A model generated the notes under the pieces. The model worked only from the letters and a program-made list of their open reading frames with translations, was not told the origin of the DNA and ran no database searches. DNA of 9,193 bases from JAKGBX01 sp965366835 (GTDB taxonomy: Bacteria; Pseudomonadota; Alphaproteobacteria; Rhodobacterales; Rhodobacteraceae). The position numbers and the translations under genes are program-made. The stretch spans positions 1-9,193 of the forward strand of contig CBDUGF010000133.1 in the NCBI GenBank assembly GCA_965366835.1, read 5' to 3'. Shown here in pieces: positions 1 to 6,324 of the stretch (positions within the stretch are counted from its first letter, which is position 1; each line of letters opens with the position of its first letter).

Positions 1-332
1 TCCACGCGCTCGACCATCTCACGGTGATCCGGTTTGCCATGCCGCGCGCGGTGCTCGATGGCCCACAGGGTCACATGGCGACAACCGCCTATTCCTGGCG
101 GTTGAACCAAAGCTTTGCGCCCCGGCGCGACTGGCGCGCGGATGTGGCGAAACTGCCCGAGTTCCTGCTGATCGCGGGCGCGCAGGACGAAGCCTTCGAT
201 GCCGCGCTCTATGCGCCTGCGATGACGCCCGCCAATCCCAACGGGCGCTACGAGATCGTGCCGGGCGTGGGTCATCTCGGCATTGTTGACGCGCCGCAGA
301 CCCTGGCCCTGATCCGGGATTTCCTGCGGTGA
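1..332 (+). CDS. Alpha/beta hydrolase, C-terminal part (5' end outside window)
   Basis: The frame is open from the left edge (first whole codon at base 3) to the TGA at 330-332, so this is the last ~110 residues of a longer protein. A GTG at 24 could be read as a start, but nothing supports it and coding clearly continues upstream. The fragment has the end of an alpha/beta-hydrolase fold: a strand ending in LLIAGAQDEAF, where the Asp is a good candidate for the catalytic acid, and then VPGVGHLGIVDAP, where the His fits the catalytic base, followed by the final helix. The nucleophile elbow (GxSxG) lies outside the window, so substrate and class cannot be given; esterase, lipase or lysophospholipase are all possible. 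Its stop overlaps the GTG start of the next gene by four bases (GTGA), implying co-translation. Confidence 0.8.
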   Translation, partial: HALDHLTVIRFAMPRAVLDGPQGHMATTAYSWRLNQSFAPRRDWRADVAKLPEFLLIAGAQDEAFDAALYAPAMTPANPNGRYEIVPGVGHLGIVDAPQTLALIRDFLR

Positions 333-1093
333 GCGATGATCTGGCGGCCTGCGCCGGCATCGTCGCACGCGGTGATCCGGCGCGCTTCAAGGCGGTGATG
401 GCGGCGCCGCCGAAGGCCCGCGCGGCGCTGTTCCCGCTCTATGCCTTCAATGTCGAGGTGGCCCGCGCGCCCTGGGTCACGTCCGAGCCGGGTATCGCCG
501 AGATCCGCCTGCAATGGTGGATCGACGCGCTAGAGGAAATCGCGGCGGGCGGTGTGGTGCGGCGCCACGAGGTGGTGGTGCCGCTGGCGCTGCGGCTCGG
601 CCCGCAACAGGCCAGATCGCTGATCGCGCTGGTCGAGGCGCGCAGCCGCGATATCTACAGCGATCCGTTTTCCGGTGACGCCGAGTTGCTGGCCTATCTC
701 GATGATACCTCGGGGCGCTTGCTGGAGGTCGCGGCCGGGCTGCTTGGGCCGAGCGCGCCGGAGGTTGCGCGCAAGGCGGGCAGGGCGCAGGGCATTGCCA
801 ACTGGCTGATTGCGGCGCCCGCGCTGAAAGCGGCGGGGCGGCATCCCTTGCCGGATGAAAGCAACGATGCGATCGCGCGGCTGGCCGGCGAGGGGATCGC
901 GGCGCTGACAGAGGCACGAATTGCCCGGATCGAAGCCTCGGCGCAGCCTGCGTATCTGGCGCTGGCGGGGGTGCGCCGCGTTCTCAAATGCGCCGAAAGG
1001 GATCCCGCGCGCGTGCTGAGCGGCGCGCTGGCGCCGAGCCCGTTTCGCGCCAGTCTCGATCTGATGTCGGCGGCATTGCTGAAGCGCTGGTAG
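329..1093 (+). CDS. Squalene/phytoene synthase-fold protein, NDUFAF6-like (probably non-catalytic)
   Basis: A 254-aa, mostly helical protein of the trans-isoprenyl diphosphate synthase (SQS/PSY) superfamily. True synthases carry two aspartate-rich Mg2+-diphosphate motifs. Here the first site reads LYAFNVEVA (residues 37-45) with no DxxxD, and the second reads AGRAQGIANWL (150-160), also without the Asp cluster. These signatures, with RLQWWIDALEEI (60-71) and ARSRDIY (104-110), match what I recall of human NDUFAF6 (C8orf38), a mitochondrial complex I assembly factor with a dead synthase fold. I therefore infer a scaffold or assembly role, not squalene or phytoene synthesis; no carotenoid or hopanoid genes are adjacent. 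The start is GTG at 329, overlapping the upstream TGA (GTGA); no stronger SD-preceded start was seen. It ends with TAG at 1091-1093, converging on the MFS gene. Confidence 0.85.
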   Translation: MSDDLAACAGIVARGDPARFKAVMAAPPKARAALFPLYAFNVEVARAPWVTSEPGIAEIRLQWWIDALEEIAAGGVVRRHEVVVPLALRLGPQQARSLIALVEARSRDIYSDPFSGDAELLAYLDDTSGRLLEVAAGLLGPSAPEVARKAGRAQGIANWLIAAPALKAAGRHPLPDESNDAIARLAGEGIAALTEARIARIEASAQPAYLALAGVRRVLKCAERDPARVLSGALAPSPFRASLDLMSAALLKRW

Positions 1094-1105
1094 GCAAAGG
1101 CGCGG

Positions 1106-1121
1106 CCGCCCGTCAGGGCGG
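1106..1121. terminator. Candidate bidirectional terminator hairpin
   Basis: A perfect 6-bp GC stem, CCGCCC-GTCA-GGGCGG, sits in the 37-bp gap between two convergent stop codons. Its position suits a shared terminator. Neither strand has a clear T-run after the stem, so it is not a textbook intrinsic terminator; it may slow polymerase or only block 3' exonuclease decay. Confidence 0.4.
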
Positions 1122-1130
1122 ACAAGCGGC

Positions 1131-2351
1131 TCAGGCCATGTCGTCGCGCCGCAAGGCCAGCCAGATCAGCGCGCCTCCGGCCAGCACCAGGAATGGAGCC
1201 ATGGCAAGGTTCACGGCCGACCATCCGGCCTGGGCATCGCCGCCCGAACAGTTCATCAAGCCGCCGCTCGCCAGCGAGGCCACGGTCACGCCGCCGAACA
1301 CGATCAGATCGTTCAGCCCCTGCATCCGCCCGCGCTCTTCCGGCGCGTGCGACCCGGCCAGCATCGTGGTGGCGCCGATGAAGCCGAAGTTCCAGCCGAT
1401 GCCGAGCAGGATCAGCGCGACATAGAAATTTTCGACCGCAACGCCCTGCAAGGCCACGGCCCCGGCGCCCGCCAGAATGACGAGGCCGGTCGCCATGATC
1501 GTGCGAGTACCGAACCGCGCGATCAGGTGACCGGTAAAGAAGCTGGGAACATACATCGCCAGCACGTGCATCGAGACGATATTGGCGGCAGTGCTGGTCT
1601 CGAAGCCGCAACCGACCACCGCCAGCGGTGTCGAGGTCATCACCAGATTCATCAGCGCATAGGACACCATGGCGCAGATCACCGCCACGGCGATGACCGG
1701 TGTGGTGAGCAGTTCCAGGCGCGTCCGACCCTTGGGCGCGCCTTCCTCGGGTGCCTTGGGCGTCGGAATGTCGAGGAACAGGAACAGCGCCGAGCCGAAT
1801 ACATTGGTCAGGATCACGGCCAGGTAGGTGCCCATGAAGGGAATTGCCATCGCATCGGCAGTGACTTTCACGATCTGCGGCCCGATGATCGCCGAAGCCA
1901 GCCCCCCGGCCATCACGTAGGAGATCGCCTTGGGGCGGAATGCGTCCGAGGCGGTATCTGCGGCGGCAAAGCGATAGAAGCCGTGCGCCGACATGTAGAC
2001 CCCGGTGAGCAGCGAGCCGAGCAGGAAGATCGGGAACGACGCCTGATAGAGACCATAGGCGCCGACAGCGCCGCCCAGGGCGCCGAACGTGGCGCCGACG
2101 AAAAAGCCGGTGCGTCGGCCATATTTCTGCATGATCGCCGAAACCGGCGTCGCCGCCAGCATCGAACCGAGCACGATCAGCGAGATCGGCAGGGTGGCGA
2201 AACAGGGATTGCTGGCCAGCGATTGCCCGGCCAGCCCGCCGATGATGAAGATCATCGGCATCTGCGCGCCCAGGATCGCCTGGGCCAGCACCAGGATGGC
2301 CACATTGCGCTTGGCGCGGGTATCGTCGTGCAGGGCTGCGGCGTCTGTCAT
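1131..2351 (-). CDS. MFS transporter (12 TM, substrate unknown)
   Basis: A 406-aa integral membrane protein with about twelve hydrophobic helices in two halves, split by a hydrophilic loop (roughly 195-212, PTPKAPEEGAPKGRTR). The loop 2-3 signature of the major facilitator superfamily is visible as MQKYGRRTGFF (74-84), and a degenerate copy in the second half reads ARFGTRTIM (278-286), as expected from the internal duplication. The FYRFAAADTASDAFRPKA stretch (125-142) follows TM4. I cannot assign a substrate. The ATG at 2351 is preceded by an SD-like AGGCGG (complement of 2357-2362) five bases away. It lies 73 bp downstream of cobA on the same strand with no obvious terminator between, so co-transcription is likely; a link to tetrapyrrole or metal traffic is only a guess. 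Confidence 0.9.
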   Translation of the reverse strand: MTDAAALHDDTRAKRNVAILVLAQAILGAQMPMIFIIGGLAGQSLASNPCFATLPISLIVLGSMLAATPVSAIMQKYGRRTGFFVGATFGALGGAVGAYGLYQASFPIFLLGSLLTGVYMSAHGFYRFAAADTASDAFRPKAISYVMAGGLASAIIGPQIVKVTADAMAIPFMGTYLAVILTNVFGSALFLFLDIPTPKAPEEGAPKGRTRLELLTTPVIAVAVICAMVSYALMNLVMTSTPLAVVGCGFETSTAANIVSMHVLAMYVPSFFTGHLIARFGTRTIMATGLVILAGAGAVALQGVAVENFYVALILLGIGWNFGFIGATTMLAGSHAPEERGRMQGLNDLIVFGGVTVASLASGGLMNCSGGDAQAGWSAVNLAMAPFLVLAGGALIWLALRRDDMA

Positions 2352-2424
2352 GAAATCCGCCTAGCGCTTTGCCGGGGGGCCTGCAAGTCCGTCCTGACGT
2401 CGCGAAATGCGCAGGCCAGCCGCC

Positions 2425-3285
2425 TCAGCCCTGTTCGGCGGGCCTGCCCCGGCCCAGCGGATCGAGATTGCGCGGCGGGTTGCCCTCTGCCATCGCCTGC
2501 CAGTCGAGTACCTGACGCATCAGCACGGCCCGCCCGACGCAGACGATGGCCGGCGGCGCCATGCCCGAAGCGGCGAGATCTGCGGCCAGCCTGCCCAGCG
2601 TGGTTTCCAGAACCGTCTGATCCGGCGTCGTCGCCTGGCTGACCACGGCGACGGGCTCCTCCGCCGGCCGCCCCCCCTCGATCAGCGCATCGGCGATCCG
2701 CCCGGCATGTTTCATGCCCATATAGATCACCAGGATCTGCCCGCCCTGGGCCAGCGCCTTCCAGTTCAGCGTGTCCGGGGTCTCGCCCGCCGTGTCATGC
2801 CCGGTCACGAAGGTCACCGCCTGGTTCACGTCGCGATGGGTCACCGGCACCCCGGCATAGGCCAGCCCGCCGATCCCGGCGGTGATCCCCGGAATGATGC
2901 GTACCGGCATGCCATGTTGCACCAGCGTCTGCGCCTCCTCGCCGCCGCGCCCGAACATGAACGGATCTCCCCCCTTGAGCCGAAGCACCCGCTTGCCCGC
3001 GCGCGCCAGATCGACCAGTTGCAGCGAAATGTCGCGCTGCTTGGCCGAGGGCTTGCCGCCGCGCTTGCCGGCATAGACATGCTCGGCCTGTGGCGCCCAG
3101 TGCAGAATCGCCGCATCGACCAGCGCGTCATAGATCACCACATCGGCCTGACGCAGGGCATTCAGCGCATGCAGCGTCAACAGGCCCGGATCGCCGGGGC
3201 CGGCGCCGCAGAGCCAGACCGATCCGGGCTCCATCCGGGGCCAGGCATGATCGGGCAGGGCAGAAAGGCTGTCTGAATCACTCAT
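2425..3285 (-). CDS. cobA: Uroporphyrinogen-III C-methyltransferase (SUMT)
   Basis: A 286-aa cytosolic enzyme that uses two SAM to methylate uroporphyrinogen III at C2 and C7, giving precorrin-2 for siroheme and cobalamin. All SUMT landmarks are in order: SAM-loop CGAGPGDPGLLT (26-37), YDALV (52-56), YAGKRGGKPSAKQRDI (71-86), RLKGGDPFMFGRGGEEA (102-118), IPGITAGIGGLAYAGVPVTHR (131-151), VTGHD (160-164) and IYMGM (187-191). It is a single-domain SUMT without the CysG dehydrogenase/ferrochelatase part. The frame stays open another 47 codons upstream, but that stretch is Arg/Ala-rich and unlike the family. The ATG at 3285 has AAGGGG just before it and places the SAM loop normally, so I chose it. 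It is transcribed divergently from tatA and probably with the MFS gene. No cobalamin riboswitch B12 box is visible upstream. Confidence 0.95.
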   Translation of the reverse strand: MSDSDSLSALPDHAWPRMEPGSVWLCGAGPGDPGLLTLHALNALRQADVVIYDALVDAAILHWAPQAEHVYAGKRGGKPSAKQRDISLQLVDLARAGKRVLRLKGGDPFMFGRGGEEAQTLVQHGMPVRIIPGITAGIGGLAYAGVPVTHRDVNQAVTFVTGHDTAGETPDTLNWKALAQGGQILVIYMGMKHAGRIADALIEGGRPAEEPVAVVSQATTPDQTVLETTLGRLAADLAASGMAPPAIVCVGRAVLMRQVLDWQAMAEGNPPRNLDPLGRGRPAEQG

Positions 3286-3289
3286 GGCG

Positions 3290-3295
3290 CCCCTT
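3290..3295 (-). promoter_or_regulatory. Ribosome binding site of cobA
   Basis: The minus strand reads AAGGGG here, four bases before the ATG at 3285. It supports this start over the upstream in-frame ATG at 3426, which would add 47 residues not found in SUMT proteins. Confidence 0.6.
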
Positions 3296-3426
3296 ATGCC
3301 GCGGTTTTTCGCCGGGGGGAAAGGTGCCAATTTGCGCCCAAACGCGGCTTTGACGCAAAAACCCGGGGCCAAAATCGCGAAAAACCGGGCGCGGGCGCGA
3401 GTTGCGTCTTTCATCCATCGGCGCAA

Positions 3427-3444
3427 GCCACTAGATACCGTGGC
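3427..3444 (+). promoter_or_regulatory. Inverted repeat around a possible tatA -10 box
   Basis: GCCAC and GTGGC form perfect 5-bp arms around TAGATACC. TAGATA (3432-3437) resembles a -10 hexamer and would give a tatA leader of about 60 nt. The element could be an operator covering the promoter or a small 5'-UTR hairpin. The upstream -35 match is poor, so this is tentative. Confidence 0.25.
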
Positions 3445-3490
3445 AGCAACATCCCGGTCTGCGCTTGTCTCCCGTGCGCGGCACCGGTCA

Positions 3491-3496
3491 AGGGAG
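3491..3496 (+). promoter_or_regulatory. Ribosome binding site of tatA
   Basis: AGGGAG lies seven bases before the ATG at 3504. It fixes the tatA start there, not at an in-frame GTG at 3465, which would put 13 polar residues in front of the TatA transmembrane helix. Confidence 0.7.
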
Positions 3497-3503
3497 AAGA
3501 GAC

Positions 3504-3719
3504 ATGCTTAACAATATCGGCCTTCCGGGCCTTCTTCTTATCGCCGTCGTGGTGCTCGTGCTGTTTGGCCGCGGTAAGATCAGCTCCTTGATGGGTGAGG
3601 TCGGCAAAGGCATCACCTCGTTCAAGAAGGGCATCAGCGAAGGCCAGGCGGAGCTTGAAAAAGACGCCTCCGAGACGGCCAAGGACATCACGCCCGAAGA
3701 CGAAAAAGACAAGGTCTGA
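3504..3719 (+). CDS. tatA: Sec-independent (Tat) translocase subunit TatA
   Basis: A 71-aa single-pass inner-membrane protein, the normal size for TatA. Many copies assemble around substrate-loaded TatBC to let folded twin-arginine proteins cross the membrane. The layout is canonical: a short periplasmic N-terminus, one TM helix (about 6-20, LPGLLLIAVVVLVLF), the FGRGK hinge (21-25), an amphipathic helix with GEVGKGITSFKKGI (31-44), and a charged acidic tail (46-70). The start was chosen from the strong SD AGGGAG and from the fit to the family. It is the first gene of tatABC plus the DUF815 ATPase; tatB begins seven bases after its TGA. A TatE-like paralogue is possible in principle, but the operon position makes TatA nearly certain. 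Confidence 0.95.
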   Translation: MLNNIGLPGLLLIAVVVLVLFGRGKISSLMGEVGKGITSFKKGISEGQAELEKDASETAKDITPEDEKDKV

Positions 3720-3726
3720 CATTTAG

Positions 3727-4350
3727 ATGTTCGACCTTGGCTGGACCGAGCTTCTGCTGATTGGCATCGTCGCGCTGATCGTGGTGGGGCCAAAGGACTT
3801 GCCGGTGCTGTTCCGCAAGGTCGGTCAGTTTGTCGGCAAGGCAAAGGGCATGGCGCGCGAATTCAGCCGGGCGATGGACGAGGCGGCCGACGAAGCCGGC
3901 ATCAAGGAAACCGCCAGCAGCCTGCGCAACATCGCCGACCCCAAGAAGATGGGGCTCGACGCGGTGAAGGAAGCCACCAACAGCTTCAAGGACTGGGATC
4001 CCGGCAGCCACACCGCCAAGCTGGCCGAAGACCGCGCCGACGCGGCCAAGAAGATCCACGAAGCAACGGCCAAAAGGGCGCAGGAGCGCAAGGCGGCCGA
4101 AGCGGCCAAGGCGGCGGAGGCCGGCGCAGACGCCGCGAAACCTGCAACTGAAGCGACCCCGGCAAAGACCGCCACGGCCAGGAAACCGGCGGCCAGGAAA
4201 CCGGCAGCGAAAAAGCCTGCCGCCAAATCGCCAGCGGCGAAACCGGCGGCGAAAAAGCCTGCCGCCAAGGCGACCGCTGAGAAGAAAGCCGCCGCCCGGA
4301 AACCAGCCGCCAGGAAATCCGCGCCCAAGTCGAGCGGATCCAAGGCATGA
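3727..4350 (+). CDS. tatB: Sec-independent (Tat) translocase subunit TatB with histone H1-like basic tail
   Basis: TatB pairs with TatC to form the receptor for twin-arginine signal peptides. Residues 1-30 are textbook: MFDLGWTELLLIGIVALIVVG with the conserved Glu8, then the GPKDLP hinge (21-26), followed by an amphipathic helix (27-55). Residues 56-130 are charged and helix-prone. The last 61 residues (147-207) are a low-complexity Ala/Pro/Lys tract built on KPAAK and KPAAR units: 20 basic residues against one acidic, like histone H1 or AlgP-type tails. At 207 aa it is longer than the 171-aa E. coli protein. It starts seven bases after tatA with no strong SD (only a distant AAGG), so it probably relies on coupling, and it overlaps tatC by ATGA. 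The tail is encoded by internal DNA repeats. Confidence 0.95.
   Translation: MFDLGWTELLLIGIVALIVVGPKDLPVLFRKVGQFVGKAKGMAREFSRAMDEAADEAGIKETASSLRNIADPKKMGLDAVKEATNSFKDWDPGSHTAKLAEDRADAAKKIHEATAKRAQERKAAEAAKAAEAGADAAKPATEATPAKTATARKPAARKPAAKKPAAKSPAAKPAAKKPAAKATAEKKAAARKPAARKSAPKSSGSKA
4175..4268 (+). repeat. Short direct repeats encoding the KPAAK tail of TatB
   Basis: Two kinds of exact repeat are visible. A 16-bp word, CGGCCAGGAAACCGGC, occurs at 4175-4190 and again at 4190-4205 with a 15-bp (five-codon) period. A 20-bp word beginning GCGAAAAAGCCTGCC occurs at 4207-4226 and 4249-4268, 42 bp (14 codons) apart. Both periods are multiples of three, so slippage or recombination would change tail length without a frameshift. 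Confidence 0.75.
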
Positions 4351-5387
4351 GCAAGAGCGATACCGAAGACGATATCGAGGACAGCTCGGCGCCGCTGATC
4401 GAACATCTGGCCGAGCTGCGCACAAGGCTGATCCGTTCGGTTCTGGCCTTCATCGTCGGCATCGTGATCGCCTTTACCGTGGCCGAACCGATCCTCGAAT
4501 TCCTGTTGCAACCGATCGAGCAGACCCTGCGCGATCTGGGCGACCCGTCGCCGACGCTGCAATACACCTCGCCGCAGGAATACCTCTTTACGCTGTTCCG
4601 AATCTCGATGGTGTTCGGCTTCATGCTGGCCTTTCCGGTGATCGCCTTCCAGATGTGGCGTTTCGTGGCGCCGGGGCTTTACCGCACTGAAAAGAACGCC
4701 TTCCTGCCGTTCCTGATCGCTTCGCCGGTGATGTTCCTTCTGGGCGCCGCATTCGCGCATTTCGTGGTCACGCCGCTGGCGATGGCGTTTTTCCTCGGCT
4801 TCGCCGATGTCAGCTCGATCTTCGCCAACCTCTTGAGCACGACGGTGGATCAATTGCCGGAGTCCGTGGTTGTGCCGCCCGAGGCCGCCATGGTGCCGGA
4901 AACCGCCGAGGGCGTGAAGATCACCTTCTTCGGCAAGGTCAACGAATCGCTCGATATCACGCTGAAATTCATCATGGCCTTCGGCTTGTGTTTCCAGCTT
5001 CCGGTGCTGCTGACGCTGATGGGCAAGGCCGGGCTGGTCAGCGCCGCGGGCCTGGGCGCGGTGCGCAAATACGCCATGGTCGGCATCCTGGTGCTGGCCG
5101 CGCTGGTCACGCCGCCCGATGTCATCACCCAGGTGATCCTGTTCGTTGTCGTCTATGGTCTTTACGAGATGTCGATCTTCCTGGTCGCGCGTGTCGAGAA
5201 GACGCGTGAAGCCAAGCTGCGCGCCGAGGGGCTCTGGTTCGAGGATGACGACGAGGAGCCCGAGGCCGCCGCCGATGCGGGGCTGGCAGATGACGAGGAA
5301 GCGTTTGACGATCCGCTGATGGCCGAATTCGATGAAGATGAGGACGATGACGAGGATGAAGATCCCGGCATGGTGAACAAGTCCTGA
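4347..5387 (+). CDS. tatC: Sec-independent (Tat) translocase subunit TatC with periplasmic insert and acidic C-tail
   Basis: The six-TM core of the Tat receptor, which binds the twin-arginine motif at its cytoplasmic face. Key residues are present: HLAELRTRL (20-28, the Glu and Arg matching E. coli E15 and R17), FVAPGLYRTEK (106-116, Glu115 matching E103) and LVTPPDV (253-259, Asp258 matching D211). Gln217 occupies the TM4 site that is Glu170 in E. coli; I recall Glu or Gln as both usual there. Two regions make it 346 aa, against about 258 in E. coli. One is an insert of roughly 30 residues in the periplasmic loop before TM4 (within 160-203). The other is a cytoplasmic tail in which 26 of residues 299-340 are Asp or Glu. 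It overlaps tatB by ATGA and the ATPase by TGATG. Confidence 0.95.
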   Translation: MSKSDTEDDIEDSSAPLIEHLAELRTRLIRSVLAFIVGIVIAFTVAEPILEFLLQPIEQTLRDLGDPSPTLQYTSPQEYLFTLFRISMVFGFMLAFPVIAFQMWRFVAPGLYRTEKNAFLPFLIASPVMFLLGAAFAHFVVTPLAMAFFLGFADVSSIFANLLSTTVDQLPESVVVPPEAAMVPETAEGVKITFFGKVNESLDITLKFIMAFGLCFQLPVLLTLMGKAGLVSAAGLGAVRKYAMVGILVLAALVTPPDVITQVILFVVVYGLYEMSIFLVARVEKTREAKLRAEGLWFEDDDEEPEAAADAGLADDEEAFDDPLMAEFDEDEDDDEDEDPGMVNKS

Positions 5388-6229
5388 TGGGCAAGAAGGC
5401 TCTGAAACGCATCGCCGCCGCGCTCGAGCGCATTGCACCCGCAGCGCAGGACGCCCCCGATTTCGCAGCGGCCAGCGCCTTTGTCTGGCATGTCGAGCCG
5501 GATCGGCTCGAGCCGGTCGCGAATGTCAGCCGTGTCGATCTGAGCCTGCTTCTCGGGGTGGACCGCGCCCGCGATACGCTCTTGGCCAATACCCGCCAAT
5601 TCGCCGATGGCCTGCCAGCCAACAACGCGCTGCTCTGGGGCGCGCGCGGCATGGGCAAATCGTCACTGGTCAAAGCGGTGCATGCGGATGTGCAATCGGC
5701 CTTCCCCGATCTGAAGCTGATCGAATTGCAGCGCGAGGATCTGCCGTCTGTCGGGCGGCTGTTGAACCTCCTGCGCGGTGTCGAGGCCCGGTTCGTGCTG
5801 TTTTGCGACGACCTGTCGTTTTCGCATGACGATCAGCATTACAAATCGCTCAAGGCGGTGCTCGATGGTGGCATCGAGGGGCGGCCCGACAACGTGGTGT
5901 TCTATGCCACATCCAATCGCCGTCACCTGATGCCGCGCGACATGATCGAAAACGAGCGCGGCTCGGCGATCAATCCGTCCGAGGCGGTGGAAGAGAAAGT
6001 CTCGCTGTCGGACCGCTTCGGCCTATGGCTCGGCTTTCATGCCTGCGATCAGGCCGAGTATCTGGCCATGATCCGCGGCTATTGCGATCACTACGGGATC
6101 GCGATTTCCGATGCGGATCTGCGCGCCGAGGCGATCGAATGGCAAGCCACGCGCGGCGCCCGCTCGGGCCGGGTCGCCTGGCAATATGTCACCGATCTGG
6201 CCGGGCGCCGGGGCGTCGCCCTGGGCTGA
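5387..6229 (+). CDS. DUF815-family P-loop (AAA-type) ATPase coupled to tatC
   Basis: A 280-aa soluble protein with AAA-type nucleotide-binding signatures: Walker A GARGMGKSS (85-93), Walker B RFVLFCDD (135-142), a sensor-1-like ATSNRRH (174-180) and a possible arginine finger in SDRFG (208-212). The motif order and the SLKAVLDGGIEGRPDNVVFY stretch (154-173) match DUF815 (PF05673), whose cellular role is not established to my knowledge. No signal peptide or TM helix is visible, so it should be cytosolic. Its ATG shares a base with the tatC stop (TGATG), so it should be made by termination-reinitiation with TatC. Roles in Tat substrate proofreading, complex assembly or something unrelated are all open. 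It converges with the nlpD-like gene across 145 bp. Confidence 0.88.
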   Translation: MGKKALKRIAAALERIAPAAQDAPDFAAASAFVWHVEPDRLEPVANVSRVDLSLLLGVDRARDTLLANTRQFADGLPANNALLWGARGMGKSSLVKAVHADVQSAFPDLKLIELQREDLPSVGRLLNLLRGVEARFVLFCDDLSFSHDDQHYKSLKAVLDGGIEGRPDNVVFYATSNRRHLMPRDMIENERGSAINPSEAVEEKVSLSDRFGLWLGFHACDQAEYLAMIRGYCDHYGIAISDADLRAEAIEWQATRGARSGRVAWQYVTDLAGRRGVALG

Positions 6230-6287
6230 CCGGCGCGCGATGGGTTAACCACTTTCCTAACGGATCGTTACCAGCCTCGCGGCAGCC

Positions 6288-6320
6288 GGGAGTCAGCCGG
6301 ATGTCAGACGGGAGTCATAC
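6288..6320 (+). repeat. Three 11-bp tandem units with GTCA core
   Basis: The units are GGGAGTCAGCC, GGATGTCAGAC and GGGAGTCATAC, head to tail without gaps. Each has GTCA at the same place (6292, 6303, 6314), so the cores fall close to one face of the helix. This resembles a small iteron-type protein-binding site, but no partner is known. Confidence 0.5.
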
Positions 6321-6324
6321 ACCT

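Larger units (their letters stand above)
3286..3503. promoter_or_regulatory. Divergent cobA/tatA control region
   Basis: This 218-bp gap separates two divergent start codons and must hold both promoters. It has four A/T tracts in GC-rich DNA (3305-3309, 3357-3361, 3371-3374, 3380-3384). An exact 11-bp inverted pair, CGGTTTTTCGC (3302-3312) and GCGAAAAACCG (3377-3387), brackets the cobA-proximal part. A near-direct repeat of the second arm lies at 3355-3368. Nearer tatA is a perfect inverted repeat, GCCAC-N8-GTGGC (3427-3444), enclosing TAGATA, the best -10-like box for tatA. No good -35 box sits 16-18 bp upstream of it, so the promoters themselves are not resolved. Confidence 0.5.

Noticed and set aside
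329..1093. Functional phytoene or squalene synthase
   Set aside because: Both aspartate-rich catalytic motifs are missing and there are no carotenoid or hopanoid genes beside it.
1347..2642. 431-codon open frame on the plus strand across the MFS and cobA genes
   Set aside because: It is antisense to two clear genes, its product is a Gln/His/Arg/Gly-rich mixture without a domain, and such frames arise readily opposite GC-rich codons.
3286..3426. N-terminal extension of CobA from an upstream ATG
   Set aside because: The 47 extra residues are unlike SUMT proteins and cover the promoter region; the ATG at 3285 has an adjacent AAGGGG.
3286..3503. Cobalamin riboswitch upstream of cobA
   Set aside because: No B12-box-like sequence or suitable long leader is seen on the minus strand before the cobA start.
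3284..3511. 75-codon plus-strand frame upstream of tatA
   Set aside because: It starts inside cobA without an SD, reads through the A-tract region as basic low-information sequence and overlaps the tatA start out of frame.
3825..5438. 537-codon minus-strand frame opposite tatB and tatC
   Set aside because: It mirrors the low-complexity TatB tail and acidic TatC tail as compositionally biased protein. No SD or family resemblance; tatBC on the other strand is certain.
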